Of a stretch of DNA of 64,000 bases, positions 13,701 to 22,990 are shown in pieces (position 1 is the stretch's first letter; each line of letters starts with the position of its first letter). The notes under the pieces are model-generated. The model made no database searches. It saw nothing but the letters and a program-made list of their open reading frames with translations, and had not been told where the DNA came from. This stretch comes from Bolinopsis microptera (taxonomy: Eukaryota; Ctenophora; Tentaculata; Lobata; Bolinopsidae): assembly GCF_026151205.1 (NCBI RefSeq), contig NC_087083.1, positions 14,072,944-14,136,943 on the forward strand, in the 5' to 3' direction. Both the position numbers and the translations under genes were made by a program.

Positions 13701-16700
13701 GTTGTAGGCTCCCTCTACGCTAACCCTCCTCCCCAGATCCCCCTGATAATACCGGTAGTAGCGAGCCTGACCTCCCTCTACCTGGTTGTAGGCTCCCTCT
13801 ACGCTAACCCTCCTCCCCAGATCCCCCTGATAATACCGGTAGTAGCGAGCCTGACCTCCCTCTACCTGGTTGTAGGCTCCCTCTACGCTAACCCTCCTCC
13901 CCAGATCCCCCTGATAATACCGGTAGTAGCGAGCCTGACCTCCCTCTACCTGGTTGTAGGCTCCCTCTACGCTAACCCTCCTCCCCAGATCCCCCTGATA
14001 ATACCGGTAGTAGCGAGCCTGACCTCCCTCTACCTGGTTGTAGGCTCCCTCTACGCTAACCCTCCTCCCCAGATCCCCCTGATAATACCGGTAGTAGCGA
14101 GCCTGACCTCCCTCTACCTGGTTGTAGGCTCCCTCTACGCTAACCCTCCTCCCCAGATCCCCCTGATAATACCGGTAGTAGCGAGCCTGACCTCCCTCTA
14201 CCTGGTTGTAGGCTCCCTCTACGCTAACCCTCCTCCCCAGATCCCCCTGATAATACCGGTAGTAGCGAGCCTGACCTCCCTCTACCTGGTTGTAGGCTCC
14301 CTCTACGCTAACCCTCCTCCCCAGATCCCCCTGATAATACCGGTAGTAGCGAGCCTGACCTCCCTCTACCTGGTTGTAGGCTCCCTCTACGCTAACCCTC
14401 CTCCCCAGATCCCCCTGATAATACCGGTAGTAGCGAGCCTGACCTCCCTCTACCTGGTTGTAGGCTCCCTCTACGCTAACCCTCCTCCCCAGATCCCCCT
14501 GATAATACCGGTAGTAGCGAGCCTGACCTCCCTCTACCTGGTTGTAGGCTCCCTCTACGCTAACCCTCCTCCCCAGATCCCCCTGATAATACCGGTAGTA
14601 GCGAGCCTGACCTCCCTCTACCTGGTTGTAGGCTCCCTCTACGCTAACCCTCCTCCCCAGATCCCCCTGATAATACCGGTAGTAGCGAGCCTGACCTCCC
14701 TCTACCTGGTTGTAGGCTCCCTCTACGCTAACCCTCCTCCCCAGATCCCCCTGATAATACCGGTAGTAGCGAGCCTGACCTCCCTCTACCTGGTTGTAGG
14801 CTCCCTCTACGCTAACCCTCCTCCCCAGATCCCCCTGATAATACCGGTAGTAGCGAGCCTGACCTCCCTCTACCTGGTTGTAGGCTCCCTCTACGCTAAC
14901 CCTCCTCCCCAGATCCCCCTGATAATACCGGTAGTAGCGAGCCTGACCTCCCTCTACCTGGTTGTAGGCTCCCTCTACGCTAACCCTCCTCCCCAGATCC
15001 CCCTGATAATACCGGTAGTAGCGAGCCTGACCTCCCTCTACCTGGTTGTAGGCTCCCTCTACGCTAACCCTCCTCCCCAGATCCCCCTGATAATACCGGT
15101 AGTAGCGAGCCTGACCTCCCTCTACCTGGTTGTAGGCTCCCTCTACGCTAACCCTCCTCCCCAGATCCCCCTGATAATACCGGTAGTAGCGAGCCTGACC
15201 TCCCTCTACCTGGTTGTAGGCTCCCTCTACGCTAACCCTCCTCCCCAGATCCCCCTGATAATACCGGTAGTAGCGAGCCTGACCTCCCTCTACCTGGTTG
15301 TAGGCTCCCTCTACGCTAACCCTCCTCCCCAGATCCCCCTGATAATACCGGTAGTAGCGAGCCTGACCTCCCTCTACCTGGTTGTAGGCTCCCTCTACGC
15401 TAACCCTCCTCCCCAGATCCCCCTGATAATACCGGTAGTAGCGAGCCTGACCTCCCTCTACCTGGTTGTAGGCTCCCTCTACGCTAACCCTCCTCCCCAG
15501 ATCCCCCTGATAATACCGGTAGTAGCGAGCCTGACCTCCCTCTACCTGGTTGTAGGCTCCCTCTACGCTAACCCTCCTCCCCAGATCCCCCTGATAATAC
15601 CGGTAGTAGCGAGCCTGACTTCCCTCTACCTGGTTGTAGGCTCCCTCTACGCTAACCCTCCTCCCCAGATCCCCCTGATAATACCGGTAGTAGCGAGCCT
15701 GACCTCCCTCTACCTGGTTGTAGGCTCCCTCTACGCTAACCCTCCTCCCCAGATCCCCCTGATAATACCGGTAGTAGCGAGCCTGACCTCCCTCTACCTG
15801 GTTGTAGGCCCCCTCTACGCTAACCCTCCTCCCCAGATCCCCCTGATAATACCGGTAGTAGCGAGCCTGACTTCCCTCTACCTGGTTGTAGGCTCCCTCT
15901 ACGCTAACCCTCCTCCCCAGATCCCCCTGATAATACCGGTAGTAGCGAGCCTGACTTCTCTCTACCTGGTTGTAGGCTCCCTCTACGCGAACCCTCTCCC
16001 AAGTCTTATCTGGATCGTGGCTTGCCTGGTGGCTGTTCCTGTGTACTACGGATACGTGGACAACGAGAAGATGTGTCATCTTTGGATGGGTGGGTGGTTT
16101 TTAATACTCTGTATTTTAGTCACCAGCCTTGCTACACTCTTTATTCTTTTATTATAGTTGTGGTTTAACTTCACTTTATGTTTTACCACACTCTTTATTT
16201 TGTTTTAGTCTATAAAACTCTTTAAGTCTTCTAGATTATCGTTTGAACGAACGCTTAAGAACTTATTCAGGCACATTCGTTTTGTTCCTTAATTTTTGTG
16301 TACATGTGTCAGAAGGAATCTCCCTCAAATATTGCTAATCATTAAACAGTGGTTTATTATTTTATTGTATTTTGAGCTTAATTAATACAACCCTCACGTG
16401 ATTGCATGACGCGTATTGTACTCCTTTATAATATTGTACTCCTTGATGATAAGGGTTAATAAGCAGCCCTGATCTGAACTTCAGACCACAGTTATAATGA
16501 GTAATTATGTAGGGCCCTCAATTGAGTTACAAAATCTGGTATAACTTATTATTATCAGCAGCTGGGGAACACGTCTTCTTTTTCTTGTAGATAAGAGAAT
16601 TATGTTGAGATATTCCTACAAACATTCCGGGACACTTTCCCTCATACGTACAATTAGTGAATCTATAAATAGAAGATCGAGTAATTGTGTTTTATTTCAG

Positions 16701-16756
16701 ATAAGCTGACCAACAAACTTTTGCACTACCTGGACGCTGGAGACGTCAAACAGTAG
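1701..16756 (+). CDS. LAT-type (SLC7 light chain) amino-acid transporter, 14 exons
   Basis: Exons: 1701-1837, 2130-2224, 2439-2534, 2937-3068, 4582-4692, 5151-5276, 5862-5961, 7922-7966, 8202-8325, 8584-8711, 9129-9225, 9773-9922, 15921-16089, 16701-16756. All junctions are GT-AG, the phases agree, and the sum is 1566 nt (521 aa), normal for the family. The protein starts MTKPTIIEP. Hallmarks are VGQIIGSGIF in TM1, the PKAGGEYQYI stretch before TM3, NGWNHISIVASEVKNP, the STFGALLSITLSSSR region and LRYKLPDIPRPFK. Family knowledge: these 12-TM exchangers of large neutral or cationic amino acids work at the plasma membrane, paired with an SLC3 heavy chain. The y+LAT/LAT/b0,+AT subtype and substrate cannot be assigned. 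Introns 4, 7 and 12 are filled with tandem copies of their own splice junctions. The exon-13 donor (16090) was chosen because it alone gives a phase-compatible join to the last exon. An in-frame stop at 16155-16157 would end an unspliced variant. Confidence 0.92.
2279..2352. repeat. GAGCAGCAGT decamer repeat within a dispersed element
   Basis: Five GAGCAGCAGT-like 10-bp units are bracketed by ACTATAGT motifs. The reverse complement of the whole block, including GGACTATAGTGCA and the decamers, occurs at 22465-22555. It is therefore a mobile or dispersed family rather than a simple local expansion. Located in LAT intron 2. Confidence 0.7.
2734..2777. repeat. Perfect small hairpin in LAT intron 3
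   Basis: ATGGTATAGATACAATT (2734-2750) is followed after 10 bases by its exact reverse complement (2761-2777). It is probably a remnant inverted repeat; no function is implied. Confidence 0.85.
3061..4375 (+). repeat. Tandem array of the exon-4 splice donor
   Basis: About 25 units of 40-86 bp begin with ATGGGTAGGTGCCTGTG, then TTATTCAATC and a variable number of ATTAATTATC blocks. The first unit spans the genuine exon-4/intron-4 junction (ATGG|GTAGGT at 3068/3069), so every unit carries a copy of the last exon bases plus the donor. Sub-variants (AGCTGTG insertion, ATAGGTAGGTGAC) cluster, as expected from stepwise local amplification. Confidence 0.93.
4510..4584 (+). repeat. Three-copy repeat of the exon-5 acceptor
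   Basis: TTAATTGCAGCAG occurs at 4510, 4541 and 4572, exactly 31 bp apart. The third copy is the working acceptor of exon 5, and GCAGCAG makes it a NAGNAG site, so one alanine could be included or skipped. Confidence 0.85.
4926..5128 (+). repeat. 11-bp minisatellite in LAT intron 5
   Basis: About 18 copies of AAGGTATTCCT with a few AATGTATTCCT and GAAGTATTCCT variants. It ends about 20 bp before the exon-6 acceptor. The unit holds an AAG|GTATTC donor-like core, but it does not match the end of exon 5. Confidence 0.93.
5951..6796 (+). repeat. Tandem array of the exon-7 splice donor (23 bp)
   Basis: About 37 copies of a 23-bp unit containing TAACGGCTGGTAGGTACC. The first copy covers the end of exon 7 (AACGGCTG|GTAGGT at 5961/5962), so each unit is a copy of that junction. 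A few units have TATAACGG or GGTAAG variants. The long minus-strand frames here come from 23-bp periodicity and are not genes. Confidence 0.95.
6914..7663. mobile_element. TTAA-flanked MITE with long terminal inverted repeats
   Basis: A 742-bp element (6918-7659) starts GGGGAGATACACC and ends with its reverse complement. The inverted repeats extend for about 130 bp. It is flanked by TTAA at 6914-6917 and 7660-7663. A TTAA duplication is typical of piggyBac- and Kolobok-type transposases, so a non-autonomous member of such a family is likely. There is no transposase. It lies in LAT intron 7. Confidence 0.88.
8112..8217 (+). repeat. 53-bp tandem duplication across the exon-9 acceptor
   Basis: Intron 8 ends with two diverged copies of a 53-bp unit: TTACGATATTTAAAATATA, a pyrimidine tract, a TAG acceptor (8148 and 8201), then exon-like ATGTACC. 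The second copy contains the acceptor used by exon 9. This resembles the first step of the larger junction arrays. Confidence 0.85.
9893..11412 (+). repeat. Tandem array of the exon-12 splice donor (40 bp)
   Basis: About 38 copies of a 40-bp unit comprising the last about 30 bases of exon 12 plus donor TTCAAG|GTATGTTAAC. The first copy contains the real junction at 9922/9923. Read in the coding frame, each added unit meets TAA soon after GTATGT, so using a downstream donor would truncate the protein. Confidence 0.95.
11413..11500. repeat. CACTCTAAAA short tandem repeat
   Basis: About eight 9-10-bp copies of the ACACTCTAAA type separate the donor array from the acceptor array within LAT intron 12. 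Confidence 0.85.
11553..16000 (+). repeat. 53-copy, 84-bp in-frame array of the exon-13 acceptor and exon start
   Basis: Exactly 52 repeats of 84 bp separate 11553 from the chosen exon-13 start at 15921. Each unit is the first coding stretch of exon 13 (IPLIIPVVASLTSLYLVVGS and on) followed by a CCTCCTCCCCAG acceptor. Because 84 is divisible by three and no unit has a stop, the coding frame stays open for about 1500 codons; the minus strand is open as well. Units are almost identical, with variants only near the ends (for example GATTATACC in the first, GACTTC in late units). Confidence 0.96.
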
Positions 16757-17200
16757 ATATTGTCGGCGGTATATCTGCGGCGTCTGATGGTATTTGGCGG
16801 CGTCTGGCGGCGTCTGATGGTATCTGGCGGCGATGGTTTCTGTGGCGCCTGGCATTGATCCTGGTGGTGGCTTTGTTGGGTTATTACCACTATAACATGA
16901 GAGAGGGCTTCAATTACTCAATAAGTGGAACAATAAGCCACAGTAATTATACTTAACAGGTTAACGATACTTTACGATATGTTATACAGTAATTATACTT
17001 AACAGGTTAACGATACTTTACGATATGGCTGAAAATTATTATTTTTATATTGCATGTATGATGCTGATTCTCCATTTTGCTGAGGATCAGGAATAATTAA
17101 CGTCAATAGGGTTTATAATTCTGACTTGTTTTAAAGATTTCATTCTCAGACTTCAGTGCTTTTCTATGCTAAGTTTAGTGATACTGGTATGTTCTTTTGA

Positions 17201-17206
17201 AATAAA
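17201..17206 (+). terminator. Candidate LAT poly(A) signal
   Basis: AATAAA 445 nt after the LAT stop codon. Further AATAAA copies at 17754, 17784 and 17791 are equally possible sites. Confidence 0.35.
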
Positions 17207-17259
17207 ACATGGGGCGAATGGGGTGAATTAAAAACTTTTTATGATGACATGGCTAAATT

Positions 17260-18316
17260 TTTAATCTAATCTTTAAATTTAATTTCTATTGTTATTGTTG
17301 CAATTAATTTTGGGCTGTTCCACAAAAATTGGAACAATATTAATTTGCGAGTCAGGCTTATTGGATGTTGCCAGCATTCTAGCATATTGAATTTATTTAC
17401 CGGGCCTCTATTTACCGGGTCCTGTGTTTAACCGGGATATATTTTAATATTTAGTCTACCCCGAGAGGCCCTCTTTTATAGAAGTTGATTTGATTTTGTA
17501 AGCAGAATTATAAAAGTAAAATATTTGCCAACGCATTTGGGGCACATGTTTAAGTTCATTCCATGTTGCATGTGCTGTCATGGGTACTTGTATAACTATA
17601 AGAAAATTTGAAAGTTTGAAACAGTTTAAATGTTAAAACAAATTCTTATTGAAAAATCGTTATCATATTGCTTTGTACGAATTATTTTGAATCACTATTA
17701 CGATTTAAAGTTTACTTCTATATATTACTCAATCTAGTAAACATTTGTCAAACAATAAAAAGTTAATTTTGACATTCACTGAAAATAAAAAATAAAGTTT
17801 TGAAATATTATAGATTCTTTATTCTCTAAAATTCTGAATTATATCCGAAACTCTGAAAGCAGCGATTTGACGCAACAAAACTCGACGAATAACATAAATA
17901 AATTAAATGTAATGGAAGTGCTATCCATAATAATATAATTTGGCACCAAAATTTATGAAGATGACCTTCTTTAAGGAGTATCACTGGTTTAAGCTTTAAT
18001 CATAACAGTTAATTTTGGCTTTTGTTAACGATAATTATATTTCCCTTATTCAAGATATCCAACTGCCATGGTCCCTGGGGCCAGGACAAATCTTGTTTGT
18101 GTTTGTTTGTTTGTTTATAGAACCCGTCCCCAATCTCGTATAGGGAAATGACTAAACTAAGGTCTGAGTGTGAATACGGGTGGTACCTGCAAGAGTGTTC
18201 ATTAAGCATTTAGAGTTCTGTGAAACTGCAGTTACAATTGTGCTAGAGTATTTTTAGTATATACGATTGGTATCAGATATATATCCCTTAATCCCTACAT
18301 GCTTCCAAAATTTGTA
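17260..18316. other. Intergenic, no gene seen
   Basis: AT-rich sequence downstream of the LAT gene with no convincing coding frame. The region just after the LAT stop has short imperfect repeats: GGCGGCGTCTG around 16770-16840, and a duplicated block ending TTACGATATG at about 16940-17030. Confidence 0.5.
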
Positions 18317-18493
18317 AAGCCGTAGTACATACATATCACATTACACCGGAGCCTACAAAGTGCAATCTCCTCTAGTCGCGTCGATCTGCGCGTTGTATAT
18401 TTATAAGTTTATATAAGCGCGCGGCCCAGATTGGAGGAAACCACACTCTGCAAGTTCGATCCAGTGCAATGCTACATGTACGTACTACGGCTT
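18317..18493. mobile_element. Small TA-flanked MITE
   Basis: A 177-bp element starts AAGCCGTAGTAC and ends GTACTACGGCTT, flanked on both sides by TA. The inverted repeats continue imperfectly for about 40 bp. TA duplication with short inverted termini fits a Tc1/mariner-like non-autonomous element. It contains no coding sequence. Confidence 0.7.
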
Positions 18494-18981
18494 TATCTCC
18501 AACTTTCTGCACAATGTACTCAGTACTGGAATGTTTTGAAGGAAAAAAAAAAACTAAAATCAGCTTCTTTAAAAAAAAAATAATAAAGTATGTAACGTCG
18601 ATACCAAACCGATTATTGAGCGATGGTAACTGAGTAGTGGATTCCTGGGTTGCAGAGTCATTCAGATGTTTCAGTCTTCGAATGTGGTTCTTGTTCAGTT
18701 TTGTCCATGTTTCCTCGTGTTATGTTCAAAGTTTTAGGTGTCATGTTGTCCTTGACCAGAAGTGTCTAATGAAGTAAGTCAGTCAAGCAAACTCTTCCTT
18801 AAATGCTGATATGTGTTGTCTCCATCCCAGAAAATATGAAGATGACCCAGTGAAAAAATGCAGAAATCGGCCGAAAATAACAAATACTAGTGACAGTTAA
18901 AAAGTTAAAAAGTGACAGAATTCAAACACAAGGAAAATTTATAACATAGTAATAAATCGTAATAGGAAATATCTCCAAACG

Positions 18982-19265
18982 GAGTTTTCTAAGAGGGTGA
19001 GATGTTCTTTAATAAGTCCTCATGATTAAATGAGAAGTTACCTAGAGGTACTTATAAATTAACCGGACTGCTAGCGAGGATTTCTAAGAGGGTGAGATGT
19101 TCTTTAATAAGTCCTCATGATTAAATGAGAAGTAACCTAAAGGTACTAAATTAACCGGACTGCTAGCGAGGATTTCTAAGAGGGTGAGATGTTCTTTAAT
19201 AAGTCCTCATGATTAAATGAGAAGTTACATAGAGGTACTAAATTAACCGGACTGCTAGCGAGGAT
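18982..19265. repeat. Three-copy repeat of about 90 bp
   Basis: Three direct copies beginning near TTCTAAGAGGGTGAGATG and ending CCGGACTGCTAGCGAGGA, differing by small indels and substitutions. It ends about 330 bp upstream of the membrane-protein gene start. Confidence 0.9.
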
Positions 19266-19590
19266 TGACCAGCAAACCAATTTGACGCTCGTAATAATTG
19301 ACTCAAACTCTTTTCTACAGCATATATATTCTGAAGTCCACATTTTTTGGCAGCTATTTGACCTTAGGAATAACAGATAAGCCGGAGATAGCAATTATTT
19401 GACAATATTTTATTGCTATGAACCTTCCGACTCTAGACCAAGTCGCGCGATGGGCAGTGTTTCGAGTTTGGCGTGTGCACGTGGACGCCGCGGTTACCAT
19501 GGGGATGTTGGCTGCAATGTATGCGCGGTACGCGTGCACGCTCATTTATTTATCTTTCACTTCCAATTGCTCTTTAACTTATAAAAAACA

Positions 19591-20811
19591 ATGGTCGACT
19601 TAAATACAAGTGCAGCAGTGCTCACAGGAAATGAGATCAATCAGTTATCTGCAGCTGTGATTCTTCTAGGAGTATTGGTATTGGCTCTAGGATTCCTCGT
19701 CATCGGACTTCACATTCGTACAGTGAACAAAATTTCGAAGGTCTTCGACGAAATTGACTTGGAAGGGGGACTACAAGTTCCTAAAGAAAAGCCACCACAA
19801 CAAGGCCCCTTACAACAGGGATTGCCAGACTCAAGGTTTCCTGCTTCAAGGACTCTCGACAGCACTAGCAGGTCAAAAATATGGAAGACGAGAACGGAAA
19901 GGGATAGATCAGCGCGTTCAAAGGTAAAATTTTAGAATGATTCAGCTTCGTTTTCAATTTTATTTCACAACACTTCAAATTGATTCAAGGTTTCATCACT
20001 TTTTTGATGCAATTTAATCTCTTCATGAACACTATTTGGAACTTAAATATTGTTAGTTGTTATATGCCTAATATAAATTGTAAAACAGTAATTTCTTTTA
20101 GGTAGGTTTGGGTGCCCGCAAACACAAATACGTGTCTTCGAGTATCTTCCCAGATGAACTCGTTTTCATCTCCGAGAGTGAAGATTCCATACGGGTGAAG
20201 AAATTCATAATGGTGGGTAGAGAAGTCGTCAAAAAAGAAGTGCCTCCAAAAGGGGAGGATGGAATAAACTCCTGTGGAAACAATGAAGTTGAGAAGAAAA
20301 CTGACAAAGGGGATCAAAGTGTCTCTGAATATTTAACATCAAATGAATCAGAAAGCGAACTAAACACCTACCCAAATGGAGCAGGGACAGTGACATTTGC
20401 TTCAAATAACACAACAGAGGAGTTACCGAGAAATCGTAAATCTATCTCAGAAAATAATCTGCTAATCAGAGACAATACATCTCGCGGAGCTGGCCAGTTC
20501 CCGAAACAGCTTGTAACGAGATCTCGTGACCAGGTAAATGGATAGTTAAACAAATGAACTTTTCATAAGTCATTTGGTACACGAATTAAGTTTGTTGAAT
20601 CTTGTAACACCTTCGCATTTGTGATACAGTCACTTATAGTTTTTCCTTGAAAGCTAATCAACTGATCTGAAAATATGTAACTGCAATCTATAAAAATCAA
20701 TTGAAGCAACACTGATCTTATTGCAAAGGGGGGGATCGGATCTTAGCCTAATTTAATCTCATTTTATCTCTGCAGAATCAGGGGGATCAGGATAATTGCC
20801 TTACTGTTTGA
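19591..20811 (+). CDS. Unknown single-pass membrane protein, 3 exons
   Basis: Exons 19591-19923, 20102-20533 and 20776-20811, all phase 0 with GT-AG ends, give 266 aa. The start is MVDLNTSAAVLTG. One hydrophobic segment (about residues 20-42, ILLGVLVLALGFLVIGL) gives a type I or III single-pass topology with a short outside N-terminus. The rest is a long polar, Ser/Lys/Arg/Glu-rich and probably disordered cytoplasmic tail ending QDNCLTV. The last four residues, LTV preceded by Cys, could act as a PDZ-binding C-terminus (inference). Just upstream, 19418-19600 is unusually CpG-rich and contains a 61-codon frame (MNLPTLDQ...) in another frame that could be a uORF or part of an alternative 5' exon. 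I do not recognise the family. Confidence 0.7.
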
Positions 20812-20821
20812 AAAGTCGCCC

Positions 20822-21462
20822 GGAAACACGCTCTGACACACGCTCTGACATACGCTCTGACATACGCCCGGACACACGCTCTGACATACGCTCTGACACA
20901 CGCTCTGACACATGGTCTGACACACGCTCTGATATACGCTCTGACACACGCTCTGACATACGCCCGGACACACGCTCTGACATACGCTTTGACACACGCT
21001 TTGACACACGCTCTGACATACGTTCGGGCACACGCTCAGACACACGCTCTGAAATACGCTCTGACACACGCTCGGACAATCGGCCAGACATACGCTCTGA
21101 CACACGCTCTGAAATACGCTCTGACACACGCTCGCTTACTCGGACATAACACTCGGACACACGGTCTGACATACGCTCTGACACACGCTCGGACATAACG
21201 CTCGGACACACGGTCGCGGTCTGACACACACTGACATACTGCATACGCTCTGACACATGCTATGAAATACGCTCGGACACACGCTCGGACACACGCTCGG
21301 ACACACGCTCTGACACATGCTATGAAATACGCTCGGACACACGGTCGGGCACACGGTCTGACACACACACACTGACATACGCTCTGAAATATGCTCTGAC
21401 ACACGCTTGGGCACACGGTATGACACACACACATACACACTGACATACGCTCTGACACGCTC
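20822..21462. repeat. 12-bp minisatellite downstream of the membrane-protein gene
   Basis: About 50 degenerate copies of ACGCTCTGACAC and ACGCTCTGACAT begin 11 bp after the stop codon. They would lie in the 3' UTR if transcribed. Open frames on both strands (RSDT and VCQS periodic peptides) are artefacts of the 12-bp period. Confidence 0.93.
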
Positions 21463-21787
21463 TGCAGCAGCAACTGCAGACACCACAGTCATGGGATAGG
21501 ATTCATTAATCGTTGCTTGTTATTATTCATAAACCAGAAAAAAACCAAAAAAAATGTTAAAAGAGGCAAAAACAAAGAAAAAACAAAAAAAAACCAAAAT
21601 CCAAAAAAATTACTTTATAATGCGGTTGTTCCTTTTTACAACAGCATTCATTAATTCGATATCATTTTTTCCGATATCAAAAAGCCCAATGAGCTTGTTT
21701 CACTTGTATAAAATTTATGTGTTTCTTAGAACTTCACGAATTATTTTATAAAATAAAATAATATTATCTTTTAAAATACATATTTAC

Positions 21788-21910
21788 CTGTTGGACTTCT
21801 TCCTCGTCTTCCTCAGCTTCTTCTCCGAACGACAAAAGTTTGAAATTTTTTGTAGCCTTCATCTGTCTTTTCTTCTTCTTTTCTTTCTTCTTCTCTTCGC
21901 CAGTTTTATG
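21788..21910 (-). CDS. CWC27: Isolated exon of a CWC27-like spliceosome cyclophilin
   Basis: Read on the minus strand, 41 codons end in a good donor (CAG|GTAAATA). They encode a Lys-rich stretch followed by KATKNFKLLSFGEEAEEDEEE. From family knowledge, the KATKNF-LLSFGEEAEE signature lies in the linker after the cyclophilin domain of CWC27, a peptidyl-prolyl-isomerase-like protein of the spliceosome. The acceptor at 21911 (ATATCAAG) is weak, and the frame stays open a little further upstream, with a CTAAC branch-like motif beyond it. I could not find the cyclophilin domain upstream (higher coordinates) or the C-terminal exons downstream. It may be one exon of a gene with very long introns, or a captured or orphaned fragment. 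Confidence 0.6.
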
Positions 21911-21959
21911 CTTGATATGCAGGACAAATCTTAGTTAGAATACAATTATCTTGTTCTAG

Positions 21960-22464
21960 AAACACCTGCCGCGCCCTAACAGCAGTTTTTCAGTTTTACA
22001 CCTCAGTGCTATGATTTTGTATCCTTCTTATAGTTATACAATATATCTTGGTATACGTTATTCGCCATATCAAATTCAATAGAAGCAACATAGTAATATA
22101 CAGAATTGAGGGCTGTAACTGTTTAACGGAGCTAACAGCTGTGCAGTGGTCCATAATATTCTAATTAAGCTCAGGAGCTCCTTCTTTTTGTGGTCATTTT
22201 CTGTTTTTATATACTTTAGCTTTCTCCTCTAAATATAAAAATTCGAATTTTAATTAACTAATTGTCATTTCAAGGCTCACTAGTTTTACAAATAGCACTA
22301 ATTTCATCAGTATACTTATTAATTTCTGCATTTGAATTTCGTGAAGAAGATTGTGCCAACTAAACAGCTTTTATATTATTTACCGGACCATTACTTTTAA
22401 GCATTAAGGACCAAAAGTCGGGTTTAAAAAGGGCCAACGCTTCTAGTATTATCCTACACACAGA
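21960..22464. other. Intergenic or intronic, no gene seen
   Basis: AT-rich sequence with no coding signature. It could be intron of the CWC27-like gene. Confidence 0.4.
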
Positions 22465-22555
22465 AGGACTATAGTGCAAAAAAACTGCTGCTAACTGCTA
22501 CTCACTGCTGCTCACTGCTGCTTACTGTTGCTAACTGCTGCATGTTATAATCTGA
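22465..22555. repeat. Inverted copy of the decamer-repeat element at 2279
   Basis: GGACTATAGTGCA followed by ACTGCTGCTAACTGCTACTC-type 10-bp units is the reverse complement of the block at 2279-2352. It sits directly beside the left arm of the 22563/26225 inverted repeat. Confidence 0.7.
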
Positions 22556-22562
22556 CTACACA

Positions 22563-22990
22563 CACTGCAGTACTCCAGTATAGCTGCAGGGAGGAGTTGA
22601 GTGTCAGTGTGCACTTCGCTGTATAGAGATTTTTGCTACTGGATAGGGTTGAATAGGTCATTGGTAACTCAAATCCCCGAGGGCCGCATGTTGTGTCGCT
22701 AGTCCCAACCCTATGGAGCCACGCACACGCCCATATTTCATATCAGGTGCGTATATGGGAAATTTGTATCAAAGCTTCTGAAGGTCTTAGAGACTCAAAC
22801 TAGAGTTTAAAATGACCGCAATGCACATGTTTATATTGCAGCACTGTGATGGTCACGAAAGCCCAAAATGCTTATTTTTGGAAAAAATTAGAAAAACTGA
22901 TTTTCACTTGGGTGCGAGTAAAACATCTACTCTAGAAATTAAGTGAAATTAAGTATGAAGTTCAGTGTCTACAACGTTTATATAAACACG
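22563..22990. repeat. Left arm of an inverted repeat pair (with 26225-26545)
   Basis: Blocks such as GCACTTCGCTGTATAGAG, AGCCCAAAATGCTTATTTTT and ACATCTACTCTAGAAATTAA recur in reverse complement at 26225-26545. The left arm holds about 125 extra bases (about 22675-22800) absent from the right arm. The pair could be the ends of one roughly 4-kb element or two oppositely oriented copies of a repeat. Confidence 0.85.

Noticed and set aside
19176-19545. Minus-strand ORFs near the membrane-protein gene
   Set aside because: They overlap a three-copy repeat and the GC-rich leader; no domain or splice support.
20764-21492. VCQS/RSDT repeat ORFs on both strands
   Set aside because: A 12-bp repeat just after a stop codon; frames are open by periodicity only.
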